Source: Verrucomicrobiota bacterium (GTDB lineage: Bacteria > Verrucomicrobiota > Verrucomicrobiia > Limisphaerales > AV2). From it: a DNA stretch of 10,369 nt. Under the pieces are notes generated by a model. It worked only from the letters and a program-made list of their open reading frames with translations. It ran no database searches and had not been told where the DNA came from. A program made the position numbers and the translations under genes. The stretch is from assembly GCA_003219675.1 (NCBI GenBank), contig QHPW01000095.1, positions 1-10,369 on the forward strand, written 5' to 3'. Numbering within the stretch: position 1 is the first letter of the stretch; each line of letters starts with the position of its first letter. This document shows, in pieces, positions 1 to 6,250 of the stretch.

Positions 1-14
1 TAGCAGCGAATCCT

Positions 15-1271
15 TCACGGAAACAACCCGCGCGTTTTCTTCGCCTCCTGCACGCGCTTGACGCCGAGGCTCAACGCGGCCAGGCGCATCGAGACTTTCT
101 GTTTGCGGCTCAGGTTGAGCGTCTGCGTGAAGGCGCCTTCCAGAATGCGGAACAGTTTGTCCACCACTTCGCTCTCGGTCCAAAAAAAGCTCTGCAAATC
201 CTGCACCCACTCGAAATACGACACCACCACGCCGCCGGCGTTGCACAGAATGTCCGGAATCACGAACACATCGCCGCGTTGTTCCAGAATCACGTCGGCT
301 TCGGGCGTTGTCGGGCCGTTGGCCGCTTCGGCGAGGATACGGCACTTGATTTTGGCGGCATTGGCTTCGGTGATTTGCCGTTCCAGGGCGGCGGGCACGA
401 GAATGTCGCACGGCGTCACCAGCAGTTGTTCGTTGGTCACCGGCGCGGCTTCCGGAAACCCGACTACCGTGCCGCGTTCCGCGTTGTATTTCTCCAGTTT
501 CCAGAGGTCGAGTCCCTTCGGATTGCAGATACCGCCGTTCACGTCGCTGACCGCGATGATTTTCACGCCGTATTTCCCCAGTGAAAACGCGGCCACGGAA
601 CCGACGTTGCCGTAACCTTGCACGACCGCCGTCGCCTTGTTCGCTTCGAGGCCGAGCACGTCCATGGTGCGGTTGATCAGATAGCCGACACCGCGTCCGG
701 TGGCTTCGCGACGCCCGACCGAGCCGCCGAGGCCGACCGGTTTTCCGGTCACGATGCTCGGCACGGTGTGGCCCATGTGCATCGAATAGCTGTCCATCAT
801 CCAGGCCATGATCTGTTCGTTCGTGCCGACGTCCGGCGCCATGATGTCCACCTGTGGCCCGATGAACGGGATCATTTCCTGCGTGTAACGACGCGTGAGC
901 CGCTCGAGTTCGCCCGCCGATAATTTGTGCGGATCGCAAGCGATGCCGCCCTTCGCCCCGCCGTAGGGCAGGCCGGTCAGCGCGCATTTCCAGCTCATCC
1001 ACATCGCCAGCGCCGCGACTGCACCCAGCGTCACGTCCGGGTGATAACGCAACCCGCCTTTGGTCGGGCCCAGCGTCAAATGATGTTGCACGCGGTAGCC
1101 GGAAAACACTTCCGTTGACCCGTCGTCGCGTTTGATGGGAAGCGCGACGGTCATGGAACGTTTGGGATACTTCAGCCGGGCGCGTTCGGCTTCCGGGATT
1201 TGAAGAAGGTCGGCGACCAGATCAAACTGTTGGCAGGCCATGCGGAAGGTAGGATGGTCGTAAATGTCCAT
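15..1271 (-). CDS. gdhA: Glu/Leu/Phe/Val dehydrogenase, probably glutamate dehydrogenase
   Basis: Catalyses reversible oxidative deamination of glutamate to 2-oxoglutarate and ammonia with NAD(P), in the cytoplasm. From the chosen start (418 residues) the sequence shows the substrate pocket TKGGLRYHP (Lys about 71), a second binding Lys in MSWKCAL (about 95), the catalytic-lysine motif PYGGAKGGI (Lys about 107), the catalytic Asp in DIMAPDVGT (about 147) and the Rossmann motif QGYGNVGS (about 218-225). C-terminal motifs AEAANGPTTPEAD and CNAGGVVVSYFEW are typical of the family, and the length is normal. The frame stays open upstream to a TTG at 1352, but the extra 27 residues include the translation of a TTTTGAN heptamer array and are not family sequence, so MDIYDHPTF at 1271 is preferred. 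No Shine-Dalgarno sequence precedes it. It is divergent from queE. Leucine or phenylalanine specificity cannot be fully excluded. Confidence 0.93.
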   Translation of the reverse strand: MDIYDHPTFRMACQQFDLVADLLQIPEAERARLKYPKRSMTVALPIKRDDGSTEVFSGYRVQHHLTLGPTKGGLRYHPDVTLGAVAALAMWMSWKCALTGLPYGGAKGGIACDPHKLSAGELERLTRRYTQEMIPFIGPQVDIMAPDVGTNEQIMAWMMDSYSMHMGHTVPSIVTGKPVGLGGSVGRREATGRGVGYLINRTMDVLGLEANKATAVVQGYGNVGSVAAFSLGKYGVKIIAVSDVNGGICNPKGLDLWKLEKYNAERGTVVGFPEAAPVTNEQLLVTPCDILVPAALERQITEANAAKIKCRILAEAANGPTTPEADVILEQRGDVFVIPDILCNAGGVVVSYFEWVQDLQSFFWTESEVVDKLFRILEGAFTQTLNLSRKQKVSMRLAALSLGVKRVQEAKKTRGLFP

Positions 1272-1278
1272 GAAAGAT

Positions 1279-1306
1279 TTTTGAATTTTGAGTTTTGACT
1301 TTTGAT
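1279..1306. repeat. Tandem heptamer array TTTTGAN x4 next to the gdhA start
   Basis: Four back-to-back 7-base units read TTTTGAA, TTTTGAG, TTTTGAC and TTTTGAT on the plus strand. On the gdhA strand this is an A-rich leader (NTCAAAA units) ending 7 bases before the preferred ATG. It is conspicuously AT-rich in a GC-rich region. A related array in the opposite orientation lies before queE at 1444-1471, so the two flank the divergent promoter region as an inverted pair. Confidence 0.85.
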
Positions 1307-1443
1307 CTGCCAGATTCTTGAGTGAACGGCAAGAAACCATGCCACCCATCAAGAACTGATCAAACCTATGACTGAATCAGAAATGAAACAACGGATTACT
1401 GCCATTATGGTCGCCTCCCGTAAATCGCTTGGCAGAGCGGGTA
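1307..1443. promoter_or_regulatory. Divergent gdhA/queE control region (inferred)
   Basis: These 137 bases separate two inverted heptamer arrays that sit just upstream of the starts of two divergent genes, so promoters for both should lie here. No convincing -35/-10 pair was identified by eye on either strand. The region carries no gene, and the short TTG-started extensions of gdhA and queE that reach into it are not conserved family sequence. Confidence 0.35.
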
Positions 1444-1471
1444 ATCAAAAATCAAAATTCTAAAATCAAAA
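1444..1471. repeat. Tandem heptamer array ATCAAAA (3 exact, 1 variant) next to the queE start
   Basis: Units are ATCAAAA, ATCAAAA, TTCTAAA and ATCAAAA, followed by TTCCT and then the GTG proposed as the queE start. The unit is the reverse complement of TTTTGAT, seen in the array before gdhA. The array therefore provides an A-rich leader directly upstream of a start codon with no Shine-Dalgarno sequence. Confidence 0.85.
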
Positions 1472-1476
1472 TTCCT

Positions 1477-2253
1477 GTGTCGGACTCGCTGGTCATCAAC
1501 GAAATTTATTTGAGCATCCAGGGTGAAAGCACTTTCGCCGGGCTGCCATGCGTATTCGTGCGCCTCTCCGCCTGCAATCTCCGCTGCTCGTATTGCGATA
1601 CGGCTTACGCGTTCACTGAGGGTAAAAAGGTTTCGCTCGACGAAATCCGCGGCGAAGTCCATCGCCTGGCGGCGCCTTTTCGACTCCGCACTCCGCACTC
1701 CCCACTCCGCACTCCACCAGAGCCTGCTCACGTCGGCGGCTACGCGTTGCCTTTGGTGGAACTGACCGGAGGCGAACCGCTGCTCCAGCCCAACTCCCTC
1801 CCGCTCATGAAATCGCTTTGCGACCACGGTTTCACCGTGCTCCTCGAAACCAGCGGCGCGCTCGACATCGCGCCGGTGGACCCGCGCGTGCGCCGCGTCA
1901 TGGACTTGAAATGCCCGAGCAGCGGCGAAGAGGACCGCAATCGTTGGGAGAACCTGGCGCATCTGAAAAGCACCGATGAAATCAAGTTCGTCATTGGCAC
2001 CCAGGAGGATTACGGGTGGGCCAAAGAACAAATCGCGACGCATCGTTTGACCGCGATTTGCCCGCTTCTCTTTTCGTGGATCACACCGCTTCAGCCGCAC
2101 CAGCAGGACAAATCATTGAAGAAAGTTCCGGCCGGACAAACGCCCATTTCACGGCGGGAACTCGTCGAGAAGATCATGGCTGACGCCCTGCCGGTCCGGT
2201 TCCAACTGCAAATGCACAAGTTCATCTGGGAGCCGGACCAGCGAGGGGTGTAG
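1477..2253 (+). CDS. queE: 7-carboxy-7-deazaguanine synthase (radical SAM)
   Basis: Converts 6-carboxy-5,6,7,8-tetrahydropterin to 7-carboxy-7-deazaguanine, the ring-contraction step towards preQ0 and queuosine. Family hallmarks are INEIYLSIQGES near the N-terminus, the cluster motif CNLRCSYCDT (CX3CX2C), LTGGEPLLQ, the ETSGAL and DLKCPSSGE segments, DEIKFVIG and C-terminal LQMHKFIW. The GTG at 1477 gives 258 residues starting SDSLVINEI, which fits the family. The frame extends to a TTG at 1429, but those 16 residues translate an ATCAAAA heptamer array. Between the first helix (EVHRLAA) and the TGGEP strand is a low-complexity insert, RLRTPHSPLRTPPEP, encoded by an ACTCCGC heptamer array at 1683-1717. 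No other queuosine gene is visible nearby. The ATTCGTG-type repeat begins immediately after the stop codon. Confidence 0.93.
   Translation: MSDSLVINEIYLSIQGESTFAGLPCVFVRLSACNLRCSYCDTAYAFTEGKKVSLDEIRGEVHRLAAPFRLRTPHSPLRTPPEPAHVGGYALPLVELTGGEPLLQPNSLPLMKSLCDHGFTVLLETSGALDIAPVDPRVRRVMDLKCPSSGEEDRNRWENLAHLKSTDEIKFVIGTQEDYGWAKEQIATHRLTAICPLLFSWITPLQPHQQDKSLKKVPAGQTPISRRELVEKIMADALPVRFQLQMHKFIWEPDQRGV
1683..1717. repeat. Tandem heptamer array ACTCCGC x5 inside queE
   Basis: Five contiguous 7-base units read ACTCCGC, ACTCCGC, ACTCCCC, ACTCCGC and ACTCCAC. They are translated in frame as a Pro/Arg/His-rich stretch just before the conserved LTGGEP strand of QueE. Thirty-five bases is not a multiple of three, so the reading frame is preserved only together with flanking bases. 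Confidence 0.85.
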
Positions 2254-2254
2254 A

Positions 2255-2397
2255 AACCACGAATGGACACGAATGAACACAAATTAAGAACCACGGCGTG
2301 CGGATCGGTCGCGATGCGGCAAAGGCATAAATCCTCCCGCGATGTCTCTCGCATTCGCCTCTCTGTCATTCGTGTCTATTCGTGTGCATTCGTGGTT
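2255..2397. repeat. Inverted ATTCGTG-type repeat between queE and the aminotransferase
   Basis: The left arm (2255-2280) and right arm (2372-2397) are reverse complements over 26 bases with 3 mismatches. Each arm is built of roughly 10-base units (ACACGAATGN on the left, CATTCGTGTN on the right). The 91 bases between the arms hold no gene that can be supported. The left arm starts two bases after the queE stop codon, and the right arm ends 8 bases before the aminotransferase ATG. I see no U-tract that would make this an ordinary intrinsic terminator. Confidence 0.75.
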
Positions 2398-2734
2398 GGA
2401 ATTCAATGAAACTTCGTGGCGTTTTCGACCTGCTTCGTCGCTACGAATCGCGCAACGTCACGTTCATCGAGCCGGACGATTCGTGGCCCATCATCTGGGA
2501 GCGCGCGCGCGGTGTGCACGTCTGGGATGCGGAGGGAAAAAAGTATCTGGATTTGACCGCGGCCTTCGGCGTCGCAGCCGCCGGCCATGCGAATCCGCGC
2601 GTGGTCAAGGCCGGACAACGGCAGATGAGCAAACTGTTGCATGCGATGGGCGATGTCCACCCGCACGCCCTTAAAGCGGCACTGGCGCGGGAGTTGAGCC
2701 GGATCACGTTCGAGCGGTGGTCGAAAAACAAAGT

Positions 2735-2762
2735 CAGGGCTCGCGAGGACGCTCGCCCCACC
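2735..2762. repeat. GC-rich hairpin-like insert inside the aminotransferase
   Basis: The segment contains GCGAG-GACG-CTCGC, a 5-base-pair stem with a 4-base loop. It encodes the low-complexity stretch KVRAREDARPTGK immediately before the conserved KTIFCNSG motif, where family members normally have a short loop. It resembles a dispersed repeat unit rather than protein-driven sequence. Only this one copy is present in the window, so its repeat status is an inference. Confidence 0.45.
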
Positions 2763-2994
2763 GGGAAAACCATCTTCTGCAACTCCGGTTTTGAAGCCGT
2801 CGAAGCGGCGTTAAAAACAGCCATGCTGGCCACCGGCAAGGGCGGCGTCATCGCGTTCCAGGGGGCCTACCACGGTCTTGGCTACGGTGCGCTCAACGCG
2901 ACGCACCGCGAACATTTCCGCTCGCGCTTTCGCGCGCAGCTTGGCGGGTTCGGGTGCTTTGTTCCGTTCCCCAAAAGCGGAGCACTGGAGAAGG

Positions 2995-3056
2995 GGAGTG
3001 ATGGAGTGGTGGGAAAAACCCGCGCCACTCCGCCACTCCACCACTCCACCACTCCG
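2995..3056. repeat. Inverted octamer array (GGAGTGNT x2 / CCACTCCN x4) inside the aminotransferase
   Basis: Two 8-base units GGAGTGAT and GGAGTGGT (2995-3010) face four units CCACTCCG, CCACTCCA, CCACTCCA and CCACTCCG (3025-3056) across a short A/C-rich spacer, so the segment can fold into a strong hairpin. It is translated as a Gly/Lys then Pro/His/Thr-rich insert (residues about 193-217) between PFPK and the helix KQVENEIRKLF of the aminotransferase. Confidence 0.85.
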
Positions 3057-3525
3057 TTGAAACAAGTTGAGAACGAAATCCGAAAATTGTTTCGGCAAGT
3101 GCCAATCGGCGCGATCCTGGTTGAACCGATTCAAGTCCGCGGCGGCATCCACATTCCGCCCGCGGACTTTTTGCCCTTGTTGCGCCAGATTTGCGACGAA
3201 CACGGCGCGTTGCTCATTCTCGACGAGGTTTACACCGGCTTCGGTCGCACTGGAAAATGGTTCGCCTGCGAACACAGTGCTGTGATTCCTGACTTGATCT
3301 GCCTCGGCAAGGCGTTGACCGGCGGCTTTCCGCTGTCCGCGTGCGTCGGGCGCGCTGATTGGATGGACGCGGCGTGGCCGGCTTCGACCGGCGAAGCGAT
3401 CCACACCAGCACCTTCCTGGGGCACCCGGTCGGCTGCGCGATGGCGTTGGCGCAGATCAAAGAAATCGCGCGGCTCAAACTGGTTCAAAGCAGCGCAAAA
3501 CTGGGTCCCATCCTGTTGGAAACCC

Positions 3526-3789
3526 TTGGCGGGCGCTGAGCGTTCGCCCTTGTCGTTTTCCTGTCGCGGAATGGGATTGCTCGCCGGCCTTGATGTGCGG
3601 TATCCGGACGGCTCGTCTGCGACGCGGACGGTGCAGCAAATCATCAAAGCCATGCTTCGCCGCGGATTCATCCTTTTGCCGGAAGGCGAGCACGCGAGCG
3701 TTGTCAGCTTCACGCCGCCGCTGACGATCACCGAACGACAACTTCAAAACGCTGTCGCGGCGCTGGCTGAAGTTTTGGACCAGGAATGA
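3526..3789 (+). pseudogene. C-terminal domain fragment of the aminotransferase in the shifted frame
   Basis: This 87-codon stretch carries the small-domain end of a class III aminotransferase: RGMGLLAGLDV, then IIKAMLRRGFILLPEGEH, then VVSFTPPLTITERQLQNAVAAL. It overlaps the upstream frame by 14 bases and has no Shine-Dalgarno sequence or plausible independent start, so it is read as the displaced 3' end of the same gene. The TGA stop falls at the edge of the next ATTCGTG-type repeat. Confidence 0.8.
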
Positions 3790-4027
3790 ACACAAGCAGA
3801 CACGAATTTCACGGATTCACACGAATTCAATCGCGAAAAATTCGTGCTATTCGTGTTCATTCGCACGGCGATCCCGAACGCGTTTGTTTTCCTGCGCAAG
3901 TTCTCCGCGTCGTAGTGGCGCGGGCGTCCCGCCCGTGTGTTCCAGAAAAGCCAGAGCCTCACGGGCGGGACGCCCGTGCCGCTACGTTTGGTTGCGGCCC
4001 TGCCGCGCTGGGTTCATTCGTGGTTTT
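3786..4027. repeat. ATTCGTG-type repeat cluster between the aminotransferase and rsmA
   Basis: A left arm with ACACGAAT units (about 3786-3827) faces ATTCGTGCTATTCGTG and GTTCATTCG (3840-3864). A further piece, GTTCATTCGTGGTTTT (4012-4027), appears on the far side of a large GC-rich palindrome. The arrangement looks like one ATTCGTG-type element split by the palindrome, with GTTCATTCG present on both sides. No gene is supported in this gap; open frames across it are translations of the repeats. Confidence 0.7.
3911..3986. repeat. Large GC-rich palindrome, 27-bp imperfect stem
   Basis: Arms 3911-3937 and 3960-3986 are reverse complements with 2 mismatches around a 22-base loop. The core is GGGCGTCCCGCCC against GGGCGGGACGCCC. 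This is a REP-like dispersed element. Its spurious translation (the GRDARA peptide in one frame) is, from memory, frequent in open frames of verrucomicrobial and planctomycete genomes. It is embedded in the ATTCGTG-type repeat upstream of rsmA. Confidence 0.8.
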
Positions 4028-4039
4028 CCCCATCGGGCG

Positions 4040-4861
4040 ATGAAGCTATCGGAAATGAAACGGGTTCTGGCGGCCGGCGACATCAGGTTGACGAAGTCGC
4101 TGGGCCAGAATTTTCTGCACGACGGCAACCAACTGCGGCGGATTGTGGCGGCGGCGGAGTTAAAGGGATCCGACAGAGTTCTGGAAATCGGGCCGGGACT
4201 TGGATCGCTGACCGGGTTGTTGCTTGCGGAAGCGGGCGAAGTGTTCGCGATTGAGAAGGACCGGCGCCTGATGGAATACCTGGAACAGTGCTTTGCCGAC
4301 GCGCGCAATCTGAGGTTGCGACACGACGATGCGCTGGAACTCCTGCAGCACAAACCCCACGACTGGAGCGGTTGGAAGCTGGTGGCGAACCTTCCCTACT
4401 CGGTCGCGTCGCGGATTCTGGTGGAACTGGCGCAGGCAAACGGCTGTCCAGCACGAATGGTCGTGACACTTCAACGCGAAGTCGCCCGACGACTCGTCGC
4501 GAAGCCGGGCCATAAGAGCTACGGCGCGCTCACTCTGTTGATCCTGCTGCGCTACGAGCCGCGTGACTGGTTCAAGATACCGGCGAGTTGCTTTTTCCCC
4601 GAGCCGGACGTGGACTCGGCCTGCGTAACCTTGATTCGTCGCCCTGAGCCGCTGCTGAATCAGGCCCAAACAAAGGCAGTCACGAAAATCGTGAAGCGCG
4701 CCTTTTCCCAACGCCGGAAGATGATGTTCAAACTGCTGAAAGAAGATTGGCCGGAGGAAAAATTGAGAAGTGCGTTTGACGCGCTTCAACTCTCACTACA
4801 GGCCCGCGCCGATGTTTTAAGTTTTGAACAGTTTGTTGATCTGACAAATCTGCTGATTTGA
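4040..4861 (+). CDS. rsmA: 16S rRNA (adenine1518-N6/adenine1519-N6)-dimethyltransferase
   Basis: KsgA/RsmA dimethylates two adjacent adenines near the 3' end of 16S rRNA during late small-subunit assembly, using S-adenosylmethionine. From the ATG at 4040 the protein has 273 residues, the normal size. It shows the N-terminal KSLGQNFLHD, the SAM-binding motif VLEIGPGLGSLT (about 47-58), the acidic AIEKD (about 70-74), the catalytic NLPY (117-120), LQREVARRL, KSYGALTLL, FFPEPDVDSACVTL and FSQRRKMMFKLL. The frame is open upstream to 3884, but those 52 residues are translated palindrome and are rejected as N-terminus. Only a weak GGG precedes the ATG. The Nudix gene follows after 41 bases and may be cotranscribed. 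Confidence 0.96.
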   Translation: MKLSEMKRVLAAGDIRLTKSLGQNFLHDGNQLRRIVAAAELKGSDRVLEIGPGLGSLTGLLLAEAGEVFAIEKDRRLMEYLEQCFADARNLRLRHDDALELLQHKPHDWSGWKLVANLPYSVASRILVELAQANGCPARMVVTLQREVARRLVAKPGHKSYGALTLLILLRYEPRDWFKIPASCFFPEPDVDSACVTLIRRPEPLLNQAQTKAVTKIVKRAFSQRRKMMFKLLKEDWPEEKLRSAFDALQLSLQARADVLSFEQFVDLTNLLI

Positions 4862-4902
4862 ACTTTGGAACAGATGAGCGACCTTCGCTCCGACATTCTG
4901 CC

Positions 4903-5424
4903 ATGAGGGAAGAAATTTTTGATGTCGTCAACGACCGTGATGAAGTCCTCGGACAAAAGCCGCGGAGCGAAATTCACCGGCTGAAGCTGAACCATCGCGC
5001 GGTTCATGTCCTGGTGTTCAATTCGCGGGGAGAACTGTTCCTCCAGAAACGTTCGATGAAGAAGGATTGTTTTCCGGGCGCGTGGGACTCGTCCGCTTCC
5101 GGTCATTTGGACTCCGGCGAGAGCTATGATGCCTGCGCGGTGCGCGAGTTGCGCGAGGAGATCGGGCTGGCACTGGCCGCGGCGCCCGATCGGTTATTCA
5201 AAGTTGCCGCCTGTCCGGAGACGGGCCAGGAATTCGTCTGGGTTTATCGCTGCGCGGCGGAAGGTCCGTTCATGCTTCATCCGGAGGAGATCGAGTGCGG
5301 CGCCTGGTTCGCGCCGGCGGCGCTGAACCGCTGGCTGGCGGAGAAGCCCGGCGAGTTTGCGAGCGGGTTCGTTTTGATCTGGAAGGAAATGTCCCGGCGC
5401 GGCCTGGTTCCCGCTTCAGGCTGA
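4903..5424 (+). CDS. Nudix hydrolase, YfcD/IPP-isomerase-like subgroup
   Basis: Small cytoplasmic hydrolase of nucleoside-diphosphate-linked substrates; the physiological substrate is unknown. The perfect Nudix box GX5EX7REUXEEXGU runs from GHLDSGE to RELREEIGL (residues about 67-89), with metal-binding glutamates in REXXEE. The N-terminal segment (EEIFDVVNDRDEVLGQKPRSEIH), the FLQKRS strand and FPGAWDSSASGHL match the subgroup that includes E. coli YfcD and resembles isopentenyl-diphosphate isomerase. The ATG at 4903 gives 173 residues and fits the family N-terminus. A TTG at 4858 overlapping the rsmA stop is an alternative start. Its 3' end overlaps the convergent comB-family gene by 9 bases. 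Confidence 0.88.
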   Translation: MREEIFDVVNDRDEVLGQKPRSEIHRLKLNHRAVHVLVFNSRGELFLQKRSMKKDCFPGAWDSSASGHLDSGESYDACAVRELREEIGLALAAAPDRLFKVAACPETGQEFVWVYRCAAEGPFMLHPEEIECGAWFAPAALNRWLAEKPGEFASGFVLIWKEMSRRGLVPASG

Positions 5425-6249
5425 AGGCGGCGCATCCATGCCGGAGGTGTCACTGGAAGAGGCCGGCGTCTCGCACGCCAGCTTTCTCACCGTGCCGTCC
5501 TTCTGCAGGCCGGCGACAAAACCGAGCGTTTCCCGCTGCACGCAAAAATGAACGTCGCCGCGCAGCTCCGGATGGTTGAGCAGCCGCTGGCCGTTGCGGG
5601 AATGCTTCATGGCGCCAGGCAAATCGGTCTGCAACAGCGGATAAATCCGCCGGGCAATCTCGGCGGAATCGGCGACCTGTCCGGACGCGTAGTGGGGCCA
5701 CAGCCGTTCGCACAGCGCGCCGGCGGCCAGTGTGTCTTCCAGCGCCGCCTGGTCGATCGTGCCGCTGCAGACCAGAATCAGATTCGCAGGCAACTCCCGT
5801 CGAATCCAGTTGATGGTGGCGCGCAGATTGAGAAAGGAGCCGATCAAAACGCTTTCCGCCTGGGCACAGACGCGCAACGCGCGCGTGCCGTTGGTCGTGG
5901 TCATCACGATGGTTTTGCCGCGCACCTTTTCCGGGAGGAACTCGCGGGGCGAATTGCCGAAGTCAAACTCGACGCCGCCGGTCTGGTCGGCGCAAATCCG
6001 CAAACCATTGCGTTCGCCGGCCAGCAAGACGTCCGGATGCTGCTGTTTGATGGCCACCGCCTCCGGGATTTCGCCCACGGGAATGATCGCCTCCGCGCCG
6101 TTGGCGAGCGCGGTCATCATCGAGGTCGTCGCGCGCAGAATGTCGAGGACCACGCACGTCGTCCGGCTCAGGTCGCGGCCGGCCAGCGCGGAAAATTCCG
6201 CCGGCGAAAACAGCACTTCAATGCTTCGGGTCATTGGACCGTCCACCAT
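5416..6249 (-). CDS. comB: ComB-family 2-phosphosulfolactate phosphatase
   Basis: The family hydrolyses 2-phosphosulfolactate to sulfolactate in the archaeal coenzyme M pathway and is also widespread in bacteria, where its role is less clear. Supporting motifs are IEVLFSPAEF, VVLDILRATTSMMTAL (about 33-48), GERNGL, FDFGNSPREF, KTIVMTTTNGTRAL (about 112-125) and the CSGTIDQAALEDTLAAGAL stretch (about 161-179). At 277 residues it is slightly long, because of a polar tail after LVPF-like family ends. The ATG at 6249 lies one base after the stop of the upstream glycosylase gene, suggesting translational coupling; MTRSIEVLF at 6234 is an alternative. No other coenzyme M or sulfolactate gene is in view. 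The assignment is to the family; the reaction in this organism is inferred. Confidence 0.88.
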   Translation of the reverse strand: MVDGPMTRSIEVLFSPAEFSALAGRDLSRTTCVVLDILRATTSMMTALANGAEAIIPVGEIPEAVAIKQQHPDVLLAGERNGLRICADQTGGVEFDFGNSPREFLPEKVRGKTIVMTTTNGTRALRVCAQAESVLIGSFLNLRATINWIRRELPANLILVCSGTIDQAALEDTLAAGALCERLWPHYASGQVADSAEIARRIYPLLQTDLPGAMKHSRNGQRLLNHPELRGDVHFCVQRETLGFVAGLQKDGTVRKLACETPASSSDTSGMDAPPSA

Positions 6250-6250
6250 C

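Larger units (their letters stand above)
2406..3789 (+). pseudogene. Class III PLP-dependent aminotransferase, frame broken near the 3' end
   Basis: Fold-type I aminotransferase of the acetylornithine/ornithine/GABA group; substrate not determinable here. From MKLRGVFDLL, visible motifs are the substrate-side HVWDAEGKKYLDL, the PLP phosphate region FCNSGFEAVEAAL, YHGLGYGALN, the cofactor Asp in ILDEVYTGFGRTG (Asp about 273), the Schiff-base Lys in LGKALTGGFPLS (Lys about 302) and TSTFLGHPVGCA. The frame stops at TGA 3537-3539. The C-terminal domain, RGMGLLAGLDV through SFTPPLTITERQL, continues in the next frame to 3789. Dropping one base in the CCC run at 3523-3525 joins them into 460 residues, a normal family length. 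The ATG at 2406 follows a weak GGA, and the upstream GTG at 2382 lies in a repeat. Two repeat-derived inserts interrupt the coding sequence at 2735-2762 and 2995-3056. A sequencing or assembly indel is as likely as real decay, because both halves look well conserved. Confidence 0.85.

Noticed and set aside
1272..1352. N-terminal extension of the glutamate dehydrogenase from TTG at 1352
   Set aside because: It includes the translated heptamer array and lacks family similarity; the ATG at 1271 matches the family start.
1415..1446. tRNA-like string TTGGCAGAGCGGG
   Set aside because: It resembles a D-arm, but no acceptor stem, anticodon arm or TTCGA-type loop can be assembled around it.
1683..1717. 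CRISPR array
   Set aside because: Here and at the other arrays the units are 7-8 bases with no unique spacers, so these are tandem repeats.
3526..3539. Programmed frameshift in the aminotransferase
   Set aside because: The overlap lacks a recognisable slippery heptamer or a prfB-like CTT-TGA context with an upstream Shine-Dalgarno sequence; an indel is simpler.
2811..3731. Minus-strand open frame of 306 codons opposite the aminotransferase
   Set aside because: It is a shadow of the aminotransferase coding strand; it crosses the frame-break site without any conserved motif.
3911..3986. Intrinsic transcription terminator
   Set aside because: The stem is strong, but the loop is 22 bases and no T-tract follows; a REP-like dispersed palindrome fits better.
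3884..4039. N-terminal extension of RsmA by 52 residues
   Set aside because: The extra residues translate the GC palindrome and the ATTCGTG-type repeat; RsmA family proteins start near KSLGQNFL.
4903..5424. MutT-type 8-oxo-dGTPase working with the nearby OGG
   Set aside because: The protein resembles the YfcD/IPP-isomerase-like subgroup rather than MutT, and it lies on the opposite strand from ogg, so a joint oxidised-guanine system is not supported.
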